Below, piece after piece: positions 17,934-27,816 of a stretch of 64,000 bases of DNA; position 1 is the stretch's first letter, and each line of letters opens with the position of its first letter. Origin of the DNA: Strigomonas culicis (taxonomy: Eukaryota; Euglenozoa; Kinetoplastea; Trypanosomatida; Trypanosomatidae); NCBI GenBank assembly GCA_000482145.1, contig AUXH01000009.1, forward strand, positions 27,986 to 91,985, written 5' to 3'. The position numbers were made by a program, and so were the translations under genes. The notes under the pieces are model-generated. The model made no database searches and was not told where the DNA came from. It saw only the letters and a program-made list of their open reading frames with translations.

Positions 17934-19304
17934 ATGTCAGATGTCAAAACGAAGCGGCGTCGGTCTAGGAAGACGCTCTACACGACCAAGTCGAGCAGCA
18001 GGCGACGAGTGGAAAACGCCGCCGCGTCTGCACCCTTTGTCATTTCAGAGGCGGAGATCGTGAAGTACGTCGAAAACGAATTCGTCTGCACGCTGCCCTT
18101 CTGGCGCTGCTTTGTCGATCTGCGAGCGAACAGTCCGTCCCGCAGCGTGTCGGTGCTGGAGCGCCACACAGCCCTGCACTGCCGCATCCCGTGTGTGTCG
18201 TTCCGCGACGTGCAGGTTGTGTGGGCGGTCACAACGGTGACCGTGCAGTGCATCGGCTGCCGCGGCGCGGCGGGCGACGCCGACCGCCAGCGCCACACCT
18301 GGCGCATCGGCACCATGCACTTTGTGCACGTGGGCAGTCCGGCGCTGTTCGCGAAGAACAGCTTCCACATTCAGTCCGTCGTGCACTACGATGCGCCGAG
18401 CGTGCTGCAGTGCGTGGCGGGCACCATGGTGAACTTTGGCCTTGTCCTGTACAGCTGCATCCGATGGGTTCTCGCCCAGCGCGAGGGCATACAGCTCGTC
18501 CTTCTAGAAGCGGATGCACCTGCGGGTCCATCGGCAGCGACCGCCAGTTATGCGATGGGCGGCGATGGGGGGGAGGTGCCGTTTCGGCCGCACATGGACA
18601 TGCCGGCCGAAGGGCTACTCGACGCCAACACGGCTCGGTGCCCCGCGCACTACCGCCTGCTGTGCCCGCCGCCCACCGCGCGCATCCTCGTTCTCGGCAT
18701 GGGCGGGAACAGCATGGCGGTCGCGCTGCGCTGCATCCTGGGCCCCGCCGTGCGCATCGACGTGGTGGAGATGGAGCCGGCGGTGGCGGCGGCCTGCCGG
18801 CACGCGGGCACCTTCGGCGCGCCCGACCAGCCCTTCACCGTCCACTTGGAAACGGCGGAGACCATCATGCCCACGTTTGCGGACAACACGTTTGACTTCA
18901 TCTTTATGGATCTGTTTGACCCGATGAACGCTTCCATGAACACGGAAGGCAGCATTGCGTACCAGTGCATGCAGAAGCTGACGCTCGGCGGGCTGCTCCT
19001 TGTGAACGACCACCAGCTGCCGTCACCCAAGTCCCTCGCCAAGTTCACCGAGCTCTGCGGGAACGCGAACGTGACGGTCGTCAATCTGCACGGCTCGATC
19101 GAGAGCGTCGTGGCCTGCATGCGGACCAATGGCGACGCGGCGACGGAGGGCTTGCTGTTCGACTGTCGCAAGGGCATGATGGACGCGGTGCACACGCAGC
19201 TGTACGCGCAACTCGCACCGGGGCTGCTGCCGTCCCCCAGTTGGATCGCGTCAGATGAGACACTCGTGGTAAACGGGAAGCCGTGCAGACTTTTTGTGTC
19301 GTAG
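17934..19304 (+). CDS. spermidine-synthase-like class I methyltransferase-fold protein
   Basis: 456 aa from ATG 17934. The N-terminus is very basic (KTKRRRSRKTLY, SSRRRVE). The C-terminal half holds a Rossmann methyltransferase core: motif I as RILVLGMGGNSMAVALR (~250), an acidic strand end at IDVVEMEPAV (~280), then FDFIFMDLFDPMNASM (~322) and LTLGGLLLVND. This matches the spermidine synthase/METTL13 type of SAM-fold enzyme (E-x-D/E after strand 2, D-x-F-D after strand 4). The N-terminal ~240 residues are not recognisable, and polyamine-binding residues cannot be confirmed, so it is better called spermidine-synthase-like than spermidine synthase. Confidence 0.75.
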   Translation: MSDVKTKRRRSRKTLYTTKSSSRRRVENAAASAPFVISEAEIVKYVENEFVCTLPFWRCFVDLRANSPSRSVSVLERHTALHCRIPCVSFRDVQVVWAVTTVTVQCIGCRGAAGDADRQRHTWRIGTMHFVHVGSPALFAKNSFHIQSVVHYDAPSVLQCVAGTMVNFGLVLYSCIRWVLAQREGIQLVLLEADAPAGPSAATASYAMGGDGGEVPFRPHMDMPAEGLLDANTARCPAHYRLLCPPPTARILVLGMGGNSMAVALRCILGPAVRIDVVEMEPAVAAACRHAGTFGAPDQPFTVHLETAETIMPTFADNTFDFIFMDLFDPMNASMNTEGSIAYQCMQKLTLGGLLLVNDHQLPSPKSLAKFTELCGNANVTVVNLHGSIESVVACMRTNGDAATEGLLFDCRKGMMDAVHTQLYAQLAPGLLPSPSWIASDETLVVNGKPCRLFVS

Positions 19305-19564
19305 AACAGAAAAAGAATAAGCTTCGCTAAGAACTGTACGAGCACCTTATCATGAGGAGCACCGAATTTGTAATGATCTATCGATGTATTAGGAACTCGT
19401 GTATGTGTGACACTATGTTTTATCCGACTGCGCTGCTCTTATCCCTTTTTTTTTCTCGTATTCTGCTAAAGCTCAAATAGATTGTACAGGTGTCTTGGTG
19501 ATTTCGTTGTTTAGAACGAGAGCCCCCCTCTTTGCGTCGTTTTTTTCTTCCTGTCGCTTGTGTC

Positions 19565-20419
19565 ATGAGTGCACTACAACCCAACAAGATTGCGGGCATC
19601 GCCTCGCGTCGCATCACCGAGGAGCTCACTACGCTGTGTCGCACCGGCAACTGGGAGGTAGCGCTGACCACGCTCAAACAGATGGAGACGCAGACGAGCA
19701 TTGTGCAGCAGAACGTGTTCCACTACACGACCGTGATCAACGCCTGCGCGCGTGCCGGTCAGGTCCAGCAGGCGCTCGCTCTCTTCCAGGAGATGAAGGC
19801 GCGGCAGATCCGGCCGAACGTCTTCACCTACACGGCGATCATCGCGGCCTGCGGTCAGGCCGGCAGCTTAGACACAGCGCTCCGCACCTTCGCCGAGATG
19901 CGGCTCGCCGACGTGCCGCCGAACGTCAAGACGGTGACGGCGCTCATCACGGCGTGCGCGCGGAGCGGGAAGTGGGAGAAGTCCTTCCACCTCCTCGACC
20001 AGTGCGAGGAGATGCTCATCGCGCCAAACGTGCGCACGTACACGGCCGCGATGGAGGGCTGCCGCCGCGCGGGGGTGTGCGCGCCGGCGCTGCGGCTCCT
20101 CGCCACCAAGATGAACAGCCCCGCTAACGTGCGGCCCAACGCCATCACCTATAATACGGCGCTCGGGTGCTGTCTCGCGGCGAGGCAGGTAGAGGCGGCG
20201 CAGCGTGTGTTCGCGCAAATGGTAGCAGACGGCTATGAGCCCATCGAGTACACACGTTCCATGTTGTTGGAGTTGTTCGAGGATGCCGGTCTGACAGAGG
20301 CCGCGGCGGCGGTGCAGGACATGCCGGTGCGCGAGCGGCGCGGGCACGTTCGCGGTTTTGTGCCGGACTCCGATCCAGTGACGGCGATGCGCGCTGTGCA
20401 GCAAGCGGATGGTGCTTAA
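19565..20419 (+). CDS. KPAF4: PPR protein, probable poly(A)-binding KPAF4 orthologue
   Basis: 284 aa from ATG 19565; the frame runs on to a TTG at 19532, not used here. It is almost wholly pentatricopeptide repeats: residues ~14-50, 51-85, 86-120, 121-155, 156-192 and 193-227, plus a partial last unit. The base-specifying positions 5 and 35 are Thr/Asn in five consecutive repeats (T18/N50, T55/N85, T90/N120, T125/N155, T160/N192), then N197/I227. In the established PPR code T5-N35 selects adenine, so the protein is predicted to sit on an A-tract. This matches KPAF4, the kinetoplastid mitochondrial PPR protein that binds poly(A) tails of mRNAs. No strong presequence is evident at this start. 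Orthology is inferred from code and architecture. Confidence 0.75.
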   Translation: MSALQPNKIAGIASRRITEELTTLCRTGNWEVALTTLKQMETQTSIVQQNVFHYTTVINACARAGQVQQALALFQEMKARQIRPNVFTYTAIIAACGQAGSLDTALRTFAEMRLADVPPNVKTVTALITACARSGKWEKSFHLLDQCEEMLIAPNVRTYTAAMEGCRRAGVCAPALRLLATKMNSPANVRPNAITYNTALGCCLAARQVEAAQRVFAQMVADGYEPIEYTRSMLLELFEDAGLTEAAAAVQDMPVRERRGHVRGFVPDSDPVTAMRAVQQADGA

Positions 20420-20669
20420 TCTCACATATTGTTTTTTCTTGTTTGTTTTCATATTGTTATTGTTTTATGAAAAACAAACTGCTGACGGAATATACATATA
20501 TAGTAGTTAAAACCGCCTTTTCTTCCGGAATAACAGACGATGCGGTCGAGCGACTGCTCGTCTCGTGGTGCGCCGTTCATTCCTGTTATCACAAGTGCCT
20601 CGTGTTGCACATTTTTCTCTCCCCTTTACACTTTTCTAAACCAACGCCACAGCTTCACACAGGTAGTAC

Positions 20670-20692
20670 ATATATATATATATATATATATT
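20670..20692 (+). repeat. (TA)n microsatellite
   Basis: About eleven TA units just upstream of the PLRG1-like start, inside the spacer 20420-20717 (298 bp), which otherwise shows only AT-rich and pyrimidine-rich sequence. Confidence 0.9.
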
Positions 20693-20717
20693 TATCTATC
20701 TATACATATAGTCATCC

Positions 20718-22127
20718 ATGGATAATCTAATAGAGCAGAACGCGGAGGACACGAGACGCCTCTACGGCGTGCCCTCCATCTCGACGGACAACTTTGAATT
20801 TGCGCTGCAGGAGCGGCGTCACGCGCTGCTGCGTGCGCTGTACCCGGCGCACGCCCCTCCAGCCGTCGTCGTCGAGGCGCCACCGGACGCTGCGGCGCCG
20901 AGCGCGATGGACGGCAGGTCCGGCGCGCTCATCGCCGCGCCGCAGGCCGCCACCGCGGACGCCAAGACACCCATTGTCGCTACGAAGCGTGCCCGCGAGG
21001 AGACGGCGGGCGGCAGCGCGGGCCGTATTATTTCCGTAGACCCGCAGGAGTTGAAGGCACGGCACGCGCTCGTGTTGTCCGACGCCTCGGCGAGGGAGAA
21101 GGCGACGTTGGACTACACGGCCCCGCCCAAGTGGAAGATCGCCAAGGTGCTCGTGGGGCACCAGGGCTGGGTGTGGGCCGCGGCGGTGGACCCGACCAAC
21201 TCGTGGTTCGCCACCGGTGGGTTCGACGCGGTGATCAAGGTGTGGGACCTCACCTCCGGCCAGCTGAAGCTGAACCTGACGGGGCACAAGGAGGCCGTGC
21301 GCGCGCTCGCCGTGAGCGCGACGTCGCCGTACATGTTCAGCGGCAGCGACGACCACGCCGTGAAGTGCTGGGACCTGGAGCGCAACGAGGTGGTGCGCGA
21401 GTTCTTCGGCCACAAGAGCGCGGTGCACACCCTCGCGCTCCACCCGAGCCTCGATGTCGTCGTGAGCGGCGGCCGCGACACGACTGTGCGGGTGTGGGAC
21501 ATACGCTCCCGCGCGGCGGTGCACACGCTGGTCGGCCACACGAACAGCGTCATGTCCGTGGTCACGCAGGAGTCGGATCCGCAGGTAATCTCGGGCGGCA
21601 GCGACGGCTTCATCTTTCAGTGGGACCTCGCCGCCGGAAAGGCGCAGCGGCGGCTGACGCAGCACAAGAAGCCGGTGCGAGGCCTCGCGCTCAACAGCGC
21701 AAAGAATATGCTTGTGTCGTGCGGCGCCGACGATATCCGGCTGTGGGACTTGCCGAGCGGCGACTACAAAGGTGCGGCGAGCACCCAAGTGGCCAAGAAG
21801 GGGGTGGTGGCCGAGGCGACGGAGGAGATTGCCTACCGCTGGAGCTGCTGCGCCATGAGCCCCCGCAACGTGCTGGCCGTGGGCTGCCAGGACCGCCAGC
21901 TGGCGCTGTACGACTGGAAGCAGCCGCAGCCGGTGACGGGCCGCTTGGAGCTGAGCCAGAAGGCCCCGTGTTTCTACGCGCCGTATCAGCTCACCAAGAC
22001 GAAGAACATCCCTGGTACGCTGGACGGGGAGGGTGGCATTAATGCGGTTGTGTTTGACCACTCGGGCACTCGCATGATCACGGCGGAGAGTGACAAGAGT
22101 GTGAAGATATGGCAGATGCGCGATTAG
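20718..22127 (+). CDS. PLRG1: PLRG1/PRP46-like spliceosomal WD40 protein
   Basis: 469 aa from ATG 20718. After a ~135-residue N-terminal region come seven WD40 repeats (about 140-468) with textbook GH...WD ends: [93 protein letters not shown], and the last KSVKIWQM. The K-W-K-[IV]-x-x-V-L-x-G-H-x-G-W-V entry and the order of blades are typical of PLRG1/PRL1/Prp46, a core member of the Prp19-associated complex in the activated spliceosome. Trypanosomatids need it for trans-splicing as well as cis-splicing. The nuclear role is from the family. Confidence 0.88.
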   Translation: MDNLIEQNAEDTRRLYGVPSISTDNFEFALQERRHALLRALYPAHAPPAVVVEAPPDAAAPSAMDGRSGALIAAPQAATADAKTPIVATKRAREETAGGSAGRIISVDPQELKARHALVLSDASAREKATLDYTAPPKWKIAKVLVGHQGWVWAAAVDPTNSWFATGGFDAVIKVWDLTSGQLKLNLTGHKEAVRALAVSATSPYMFSGSDDHAVKCWDLERNEVVREFFGHKSAVHTLALHPSLDVVVSGGRDTTVRVWDIRSRAAVHTLVGHTNSVMSVVTQESDPQVISGGSDGFIFQWDLAAGKAQRRLTQHKKPVRGLALNSAKNMLVSCGADDIRLWDLPSGDYKGAASTQVAKKGVVAEATEEIAYRWSCCAMSPRNVLAVGCQDRQLALYDWKQPQPVTGRLELSQKAPCFYAPYQLTKTKNIPGTLDGEGGINAVVFDHSGTRMITAESDKSVKIWQMRD

Positions 22128-22357
22128 AGAACGGATAACGAGGTACCACTTTGTAAGAGTTTATACATCTAATCTGTGTGCCGCCCTCTTCAGGACTGCT
22201 TTCTTTTTTACTTCTCACCATTTTTCTCCATCATTGTGCCCTTATTGTTTCGTAACATGTCCATTTTTTTATTATTCTATCTTTCCCCCCTCCTCTTTTT
22301 TTTCGCTATACTCAAAGGGTTGTGTCGTTTACTCCCTCCTTCATTATTTCGTAGAAA

Positions 22358-23638
22358 ATGAGCGCGACCAACGAGAAGGACGCATTGGAGCAGAACACAA
22401 TACGGATTCTCGTCCTTGGAGAGACACGGACCGGCAAGACGCTGCTGATCAAGCGTCTCTGTCATGAGCTCTTCTGCGACGACGCGTCGGCGCCGATTTT
22501 CTTCGAGGCGCGGTGGGGCTCCACGGTCGGCTTTTACCTCGACACCCTTGTCCGGGATGTTGACGGCGATGATGGTGCCAACGAGCCTAGTGCGAATGGG
22601 GAGACGTCGAATGTCATGTCCGTCCTGACCAGCGCGCTCAAGCTGCGGAACCCATCCTTCGCCCCGTCGAGGGGGTCTGCACCGAACAGCTCCCCCTCAT
22701 CCCTTCGCTGTCAGGTGATTGAGTTCTACGAGCTCGGCAGCAGCCTCTCGCTCACGAACGGGTGCTGGCAGACGGCGCAGACGATCCCCTTTGACGGCGT
22801 GATGCTTGTGCACAACCGGCGCGACGTCAACAGCCTCGCCTACCTCGTGGTGCTCTACCAGATCCTGCGGGGCACCATCCTCCGCAGCTCCCCGTGCGCC
22901 TCCTCCGTGCTGCCGCAGGAGGGCGCCAACGAGACGAGCGGGTCCAGCCGGAACCTCGGCGCGGAGAGCGTAGGCGCGACTCCTCCACTCGTTCTTCTGG
23001 TGGGGGTGGAGTTGACACCGCGGCCGTACCTGTTCCCGAAGGCGTCGTCCGGTGCGAGTGTGCCCGATGCAGACGACGCCTACGGGGAGGATCTCCCGGA
23101 CGAGGCCTATGTCGGCGCGAACTTCCAGGTGGAGCTGGCACGGCGTCCGAACGCTCCACGCCAGCCGACAGCGGGCACCTCCCGTTCCTGCGGCTCGCGT
23201 CCGCTGTGGGACCTGGGGAGCTCGCTGCTGCTGTGGGTGGACCTCGTGCTGCACCCGTCCATCGCGCTGTCGCTCGTGTTTCAGCAACAGAAGGAGCAGT
23301 ACCGGACGGACCGCGCCGCGCACGTTTCGACGTGCCAATCTGCGCTTACCTACTTGAGTTTCTGTGCGCTCGAACTCATTGCACACGGCATCCACTTGAT
23401 GGATCAGCTGCTTTATTACTGTATGGCGGTGGTGCTCTTCGGCCCGTACCAGCGTGTGGCCGTGCTGCAGCACCACCGGTGCGAGGAGATGGAGGCCATG
23501 CTGCGCCGCGACACGCACTGCGTCGCGTGCATCAACTGTTTTGTGTACAGCCGCAGCGTGCTAGCGCGGTCGACGGAGGAGTTTGCCTCCTACTTCAGTC
23601 TTCTGCATAAGAATAAGCTGAAGTCCGCTTCTCTTTGA
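22358..23638 (+). CDS. divergent Rab/RABL3-like P-loop protein
   Basis: 426 aa from ATG 22358, shortly after a strong pyrimidine tract. A P-loop GETRTGKT is at residues 21-28 in a good beta-strand context (IRILVLGETRTGKTLLIKRL). The next segments (VIEFYELGSSLSLTNG, then FDGVMLVHNRRDVNSLAYL) occupy the places of the D-x-x-G strand and the following strand of small GTPases, but the D-x-x-G, N-K-x-D and S-A-K motifs are not recognisable. The pattern (E-x-x-E-L-G-S-x, then IL/ML-V-H-N) recalls RABL3-like proteins. The C-terminal half carries hydrophobic helices and a Cys/His-containing stretch (RRDTHCVACINC) of unknown meaning. Nucleotide binding is plausible; hydrolysis uncertain. Confidence 0.6.
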   Translation: MSATNEKDALEQNTIRILVLGETRTGKTLLIKRLCHELFCDDASAPIFFEARWGSTVGFYLDTLVRDVDGDDGANEPSANGETSNVMSVLTSALKLRNPSFAPSRGSAPNSSPSSLRCQVIEFYELGSSLSLTNGCWQTAQTIPFDGVMLVHNRRDVNSLAYLVVLYQILRGTILRSSPCASSVLPQEGANETSGSSRNLGAESVGATPPLVLLVGVELTPRPYLFPKASSGASVPDADDAYGEDLPDEAYVGANFQVELARRPNAPRQPTAGTSRSCGSRPLWDLGSSLLLWVDLVLHPSIALSLVFQQQKEQYRTDRAAHVSTCQSALTYLSFCALELIAHGIHLMDQLLYYCMAVVLFGPYQRVAVLQHHRCEEMEAMLRRDTHCVACINCFVYSRSVLARSTEEFASYFSLLHKNKLKSASL

Positions 23639-23877
23639 CTGGGTGTGCTTTTAAAATGTGTACTATTCATTTGTTCTCCCTGCATCCTATACGATCCTTT
23701 TCAACAGCATTTCTTAAAATAAAATAAAAAAGCAAACATAGGCAAAAGAGAATCCTTTTTTTTTTTTAGTGTTGCTGTTACGATTTGTATGCGTCTTCTT
23801 TCTCCCAATAACGCTCCTTTTTTTTTTTCTGTTTAGCACACACACACACAACTAGTTTTTTTTTTCCTCAGATTGAG
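23639..23877. promoter_or_regulatory. spacer with a clear spliced-leader acceptor at 23870-23871
   Basis: Contains T runs, a short (CA)n repeat at about 23836-23850, then a T10-CC tract ending in CTCAG with AG at 23870-23871, only six bases before the ATG at 23878. This is the cleanest splice acceptor in the window and supports that start. Confidence 0.65.
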
Positions 23878-26800
23878 ATGAATAATGACCCTGCCTCTAG
23901 TCTGCGCGAGTCTCTGAGCTCCATTCACTCGTACCAACTGAATAGGCTGCGTCCGACACATGGTAGTACATCCTTCGTCAACATTAATAACAAACCATCG
24001 TGGCATCCGCCTCCTTCGCTGGTAACCCACCTGATCTCCTTCTTTCCTAGTCGCACGCCCGTTGCCTTTGTCACGTGTAATCCCGGCGTACGCCTCTTTG
24101 CGGAGCGTTCCCCAGGCGCGGGATTCGTTGTCGACAACTACTCTATCGGTCCAACCAATGACGGCTACAGTTTTAATGAAGGCCGCAACGAGGTCAACGT
24201 GGAGGACGACCAGGCCGCATCGTGTAACGGCTCACAGATCTGCGCCTACCCGTACGGGGCGGAGAAGCAGTCGAAGCACACGGTGCTGTGGCGCGACCAT
24301 GCGTACCCGAGCGCGGGCTTCAGCCAGACCCTGCGCGCCCTCAAGGCAGCGCCGCTCGTGGATGTGGAGGAGCACTGCTGCGGCAACGAGGCGCTGAGCT
24401 CCGTCAACTGCTGCATGCACTCGCTGTCTGTGGCGCCGGAGGAGGGTGACAAGGAGATGGCCGCGAGCATCGCGTGCCACTGCTCGGGCGGCGCCAACCC
24501 GGAGCTGTCGCTCTGCGTGGCGGTGCAGTGCGGCTCCCCGGAGGCGCTGCAGATGGCCAGTAAAAGTGCGTGGTGGCTCGCACGCTACTACGGCGTGTCG
24601 CTCACGCTCAAAGGCATGAAGCCCGAGCAGATTACGGTGTTCAAGAAGCTGCAAAGCTGTCTTTTCATCAAGGAATGTCGGCTGCACCGGTGCTTCTTTA
24701 ACGAGGACTGGCTGCAGGCCATCTCGACCTGTACGGACTTGCTGTCGCTGAGCATCACGTCCTGCGGGGCGACGTCGGCGAACATTGTGATGACCAAGGT
24801 GAACTCCATTTTAAGCACCAGCAGTGGCAGGAAGGAACGTGTGCACTCGAATTGGTATCTCTCCGGCATCAAATCCCTCGGCTTGCTGACAAAGCTGCGC
24901 TGCTTTCATCTCGTGAACACGCAGGTGCACCACGAGTTGATCGAGAGTCTCGTGCAGTTGCGGAACCTGGAATGCATTGTACTGCACAGGGTCAAGGGGA
25001 TCAACTCGCTCTCCTCCTTTGGCCGGCTGCCGCTGCTGCGCTCCGTGAGCCTACTGGGGCTCTTCATCGAAGACGCCGACGTGCAGCCCCTCAGCGAGTG
25101 CGAGGCGCTGCAGCAGCTGTTTCTCGAGGACTGCCGCAAGATCAAGCGGCTCGACTTTCTCCCGCAGCTGGGCAAGCTGCAGTGCCTCTCTCTCAACCGC
25201 GGCCTCTTTATGCAGGAAGACCTGGCGCCGCTCAGCCGGTGCACGTCCCTTGTGGAGGTGCACCTCGCGGCGCTGCGAGGGCTCAGCGACCTCCGCATCC
25301 TGCTGCCACTGAAGGCGGTGCGGACGCTGGTGCTCATGGACAACCTGGTGAACAACAACGGCCTGGCCACCCTGACGCAGCTCCCGCACCTCTCGCGGCT
25401 GTGCCTCGTTGGGTGCCGCTATCTGACGCACCTCAACAATGTTTTCCGACCGATGGAGACGTCCCAGCTCGTGTCCTTGACGCTGGCGCACAGTAACGTG
25501 CAGAGCGACGGCCTCCAGTACCTCTCGCGGTGTGAGAACCTCCGCTACTTGGACGTCTCCGACTGTGCGCAGGTGACCACGTTGGAGTGGGTGGAGGAGC
25601 TACAGGACCCGGTGAAGCTGCGCTTTCTCACCCTTAGCGGTGTCAACTTCCCCGGCGAGGAGTCCAAACGCCTGTCCTGCTTGCAGTACCTCAAGTTCTT
25701 GTGCCTGAAGGACTGTCGCGCGGTGGCGTCGGCGAGCTTCACGAAGGAGATGCCGGAGCTGACGTACCTCGACTTGGAGAACACGACAGTCGGCGCCGCG
25801 GCGATTGCCACGATCGCTTCCCACTGTGCGCGGTTGCAGTTCCTGAGCGTCAAGAAGTGCACCGCCGTCACAGACATCACTCCGCTCACGAAGCTGAAGG
25901 CGCTGCTGGAGCTCGATGTGTCGCACACGAGCCTCACCGACGAGGGACTGGCGTCGATCAGCTCGCTGACGTCGCTGGAGGTGATGCGGATGAAGGGGTG
26001 CTCGCACATTAGTCACCTCCGCATGTTCCACAGTCTGCCCAACCTGCACTGCGTGAACGCGGACCAGCTCAACTTGGCCATGAAGTCGTTTCTCTACACG
26101 AAGACCCGTATCGCGCGGCCGAAGAGCAGCGGCGGGGTCGAGGACGGCGGCACGGCGCCGCCGGAGGAGGGCCCCGCCGCGGCGCCGCTCATGCCGAAAC
26201 CGCCGCCGGCGCGCCCCTCTACCTCCTTCGACCACACGCGTCGCACGAACAACCGAGCCAACGTGAGCGGCAGCGTCACGGACACGGACACACTCGAGGG
26301 GGAGGAGCACCACAGCCTTTCCGGTCCGTCTCGTCAAGGTGAGGGCGGCCCGTTGATCGGCGCGGCGCTGTTGGGGAAGGAGCGACGGGTGGGGAACCCG
26401 TTTGGCATTGTGGATCCGATACGGCTGCGCAGTCTCTTGTCGTTGTCGCTGCGTAAGTGCACCATTGACGACGACAAGCTCAACTCGCTCATTTATGGGT
26501 GCCACCATCTGACGTTTCTCGACATCCGCGACTGCACGAACCTCATCAATTTGAAGGCGCTCCACCACCTCGACCACTTGCGCGAGCTCTACGCCTCCAA
26601 CACCAAAATCAGCAACGAGGGTGTGGGAATCATTGGCCGCATGCTGTGCCTGGAGCTGCTCGACCTGGCGGGGTGCGCCAACGTCACGAGCGTCATCGCG
26701 CTCGGGTCGCTGAAGAACCTGCGCGAGGTGAATCTGTCCCGCACGGCGGTGACGAACGAGGGGCTGAGCGGCCTCGCCCTGTGCCAGGCGCTGCAGAAGG

Positions 26801-27087
26801 TGTACCTGTCCGAGTGCTCCTTCATCACGGATCTCAACGCACTGAGCGCGCTGCGTCATCTCCGGGACCTTCGCGCCGAGTCGACGGGCATCACGACGAG
26901 CGGTATTGCGAAGCTGCACAAGTGCACCGCGCTCGAGACCGTCTACTTCACCAAGTGCAGCCAACTGACGAGCGTGAAGGAGATTATCCACGAGCTGACG
27001 CAGCTGGAGGTGTTCGACACGTACGGCACGTCTGTCCCCACACGGTTGATTGGGCAGCCGCAGCAGTACTCCTGTGCTTGCATGTGA
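23878..27087 (+). CDS. large leucine-rich repeat protein
   Basis: 1069 aa from ATG 23878. Residues ~230-740 and ~845-1060 are built of LRRs of the cysteine-containing (AMN1/GALA-like) type, each near 23-26 residues, for example LTYLDLENTTVGAAAI, LEVMRMKGCSHISHLR and LELLDLAGCANVTSVI. The two arrays are split by a Pro/Ser/Glu-rich linker (about 745-840). The N-terminal ~200 residues lack LRRs and contain Cys-rich segments (VEEHCCGNEAL, NCCMHSL). No F-box, kinase or membrane segment is recognisable. Such LRR proteins are abundant in trypanosomatids and act as scaffolds; the partner here is unknown. Confidence 0.85.
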   Translation: MNNDPASSLRESLSSIHSYQLNRLRPTHGSTSFVNINNKPSWHPPPSLVTHLISFFPSRTPVAFVTCNPGVRLFAERSPGAGFVVDNYSIGPTNDGYSFNEGRNEVNVEDDQAASCNGSQICAYPYGAEKQSKHTVLWRDHAYPSAGFSQTLRALKAAPLVDVEEHCCGNEALSSVNCCMHSLSVAPEEGDKEMAASIACHCSGGANPELSLCVAVQCGSPEALQMASKSAWWLARYYGVSLTLKGMKPEQITVFKKLQSCLFIKECRLHRCFFNEDWLQAISTCTDLLSLSITSCGATSANIVMTKVNSILSTSSGRKERVHSNWYLSGIKSLGLLTKLRCFHLVNTQVHHELIESLVQLRNLECIVLHRVKGINSLSSFGRLPLLRSVSLLGLFIEDADVQPLSECEALQQLFLEDCRKIKRLDFLPQLGKLQCLSLNRGLFMQEDLAPLSRCTSLVEVHLAALRGLSDLRILLPLKAVRTLVLMDNLVNNNGLATLTQLPHLSRLCLVGCRYLTHLNNVFRPMETSQLVSLTLAHSNVQSDGLQYLSRCENLRYLDVSDCAQVTTLEWVEELQDPVKLRFLTLSGVNFPGEESKRLSCLQYLKFLCLKDCRAVASASFTKEMPELTYLDLENTTVGAAAIATIASHCARLQFLSVKKCTAVTDITPLTKLKALLELDVSHTSLTDEGLASISSLTSLEVMRMKGCSHISHLRMFHSLPNLHCVNADQLNLAMKSFLYTKTRIARPKSSGGVEDGGTAPPEEGPAAAPLMPKPPPARPSTSFDHTRRTNNRANVSGSVTDTDTLEGEEHHSLSGPSRQGEGGPLIGAALLGKERRVGNPFGIVDPIRLRSLLSLSLRKCTIDDDKLNSLIYGCHHLTFLDIRDCTNLINLKALHHLDHLRELYASNTKISNEGVGIIGRMLCLELLDLAGCANVTSVIALGSLKNLREVNLSRTAVTNEGLSGLALCQALQKVYLSECSFITDLNALSALRHLRDLRAESTGITTSGIAKLHKCTALETVYFTKCSQLTSVKEIIHELTQLEVFDTYGTSVPTRLIGQPQQYSCACM

Positions 27088-27816
27088 AGGAGGGACGCGT
27101 CCTTCTCTCTGTTATCTGTTTGGTCTGTTGTGCGCTAGCAGTTGCCGTCTGTTGTTATATATGTGAGCTTCCTTGTTTAGCTGATAATCAGGAAAATGTG
27201 TCATTTTCATTCTTCCATGATCTCTTTTATGAGGCCGTCTTCAGGGTGCTAATAACGCCGTCATCTGATTATTTAAGTATTGTACATTTTGTTTCCCACG
27301 TCAGCAATTAAAAAAAAAATGGTACGTAGATACGAAATGCCCACGTACACTGTGTGAGCAGCAAGAGTGCTGAGAGTGTCGATTAAGTACGGAATATATA
27401 CATATGTGTCGGTATGAGTCTCTATATATACTTGTGTGTATGGTTATACGGACGATACAGTTGTGCATGGTTCAACCGATAATCGTTTTATTTCTTTCTA
27501 CATCTTTTGTTCTCTCTTTTGACGGGTTCTTTAGTTGACGTTCAACGGGTACGTGTCCATACACTCTTCTTCTTTCATTCCACCGAACGAGATCACCCTT
27601 TTGTGGCGGCGCGTTTTACCATCAGGTGGACTGATTGTATTCTCCACTTTTGTTTTCGAATCATAACTAAAGAAAGTTTATCGTTTAACTCTCTCTCTTT
27701 TTTTTTTTCATTCCACCTTCTTTGTTTCTTTTTTTTTTTTTGCTTCTCTTTTTTTTTTGTGTGTGTAGGAGAAAGATACTCTCCACACCGGTGTACACGT
27801 GGATCCGGAGACAATC
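27088..27816. other. long spacer with strong pyrimidine tract and splice acceptor
   Basis: About 730 bp without a credible gene. The 3' part (about 27690-27765) is an almost continuous T/C tract ending GTGTGTGTAGG with AG at 27767-27768, a strong spliced-leader acceptor for the gene starting at 27817. Frames seen here are low-complexity Phe/Ser runs from the tract. Confidence 0.6.
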
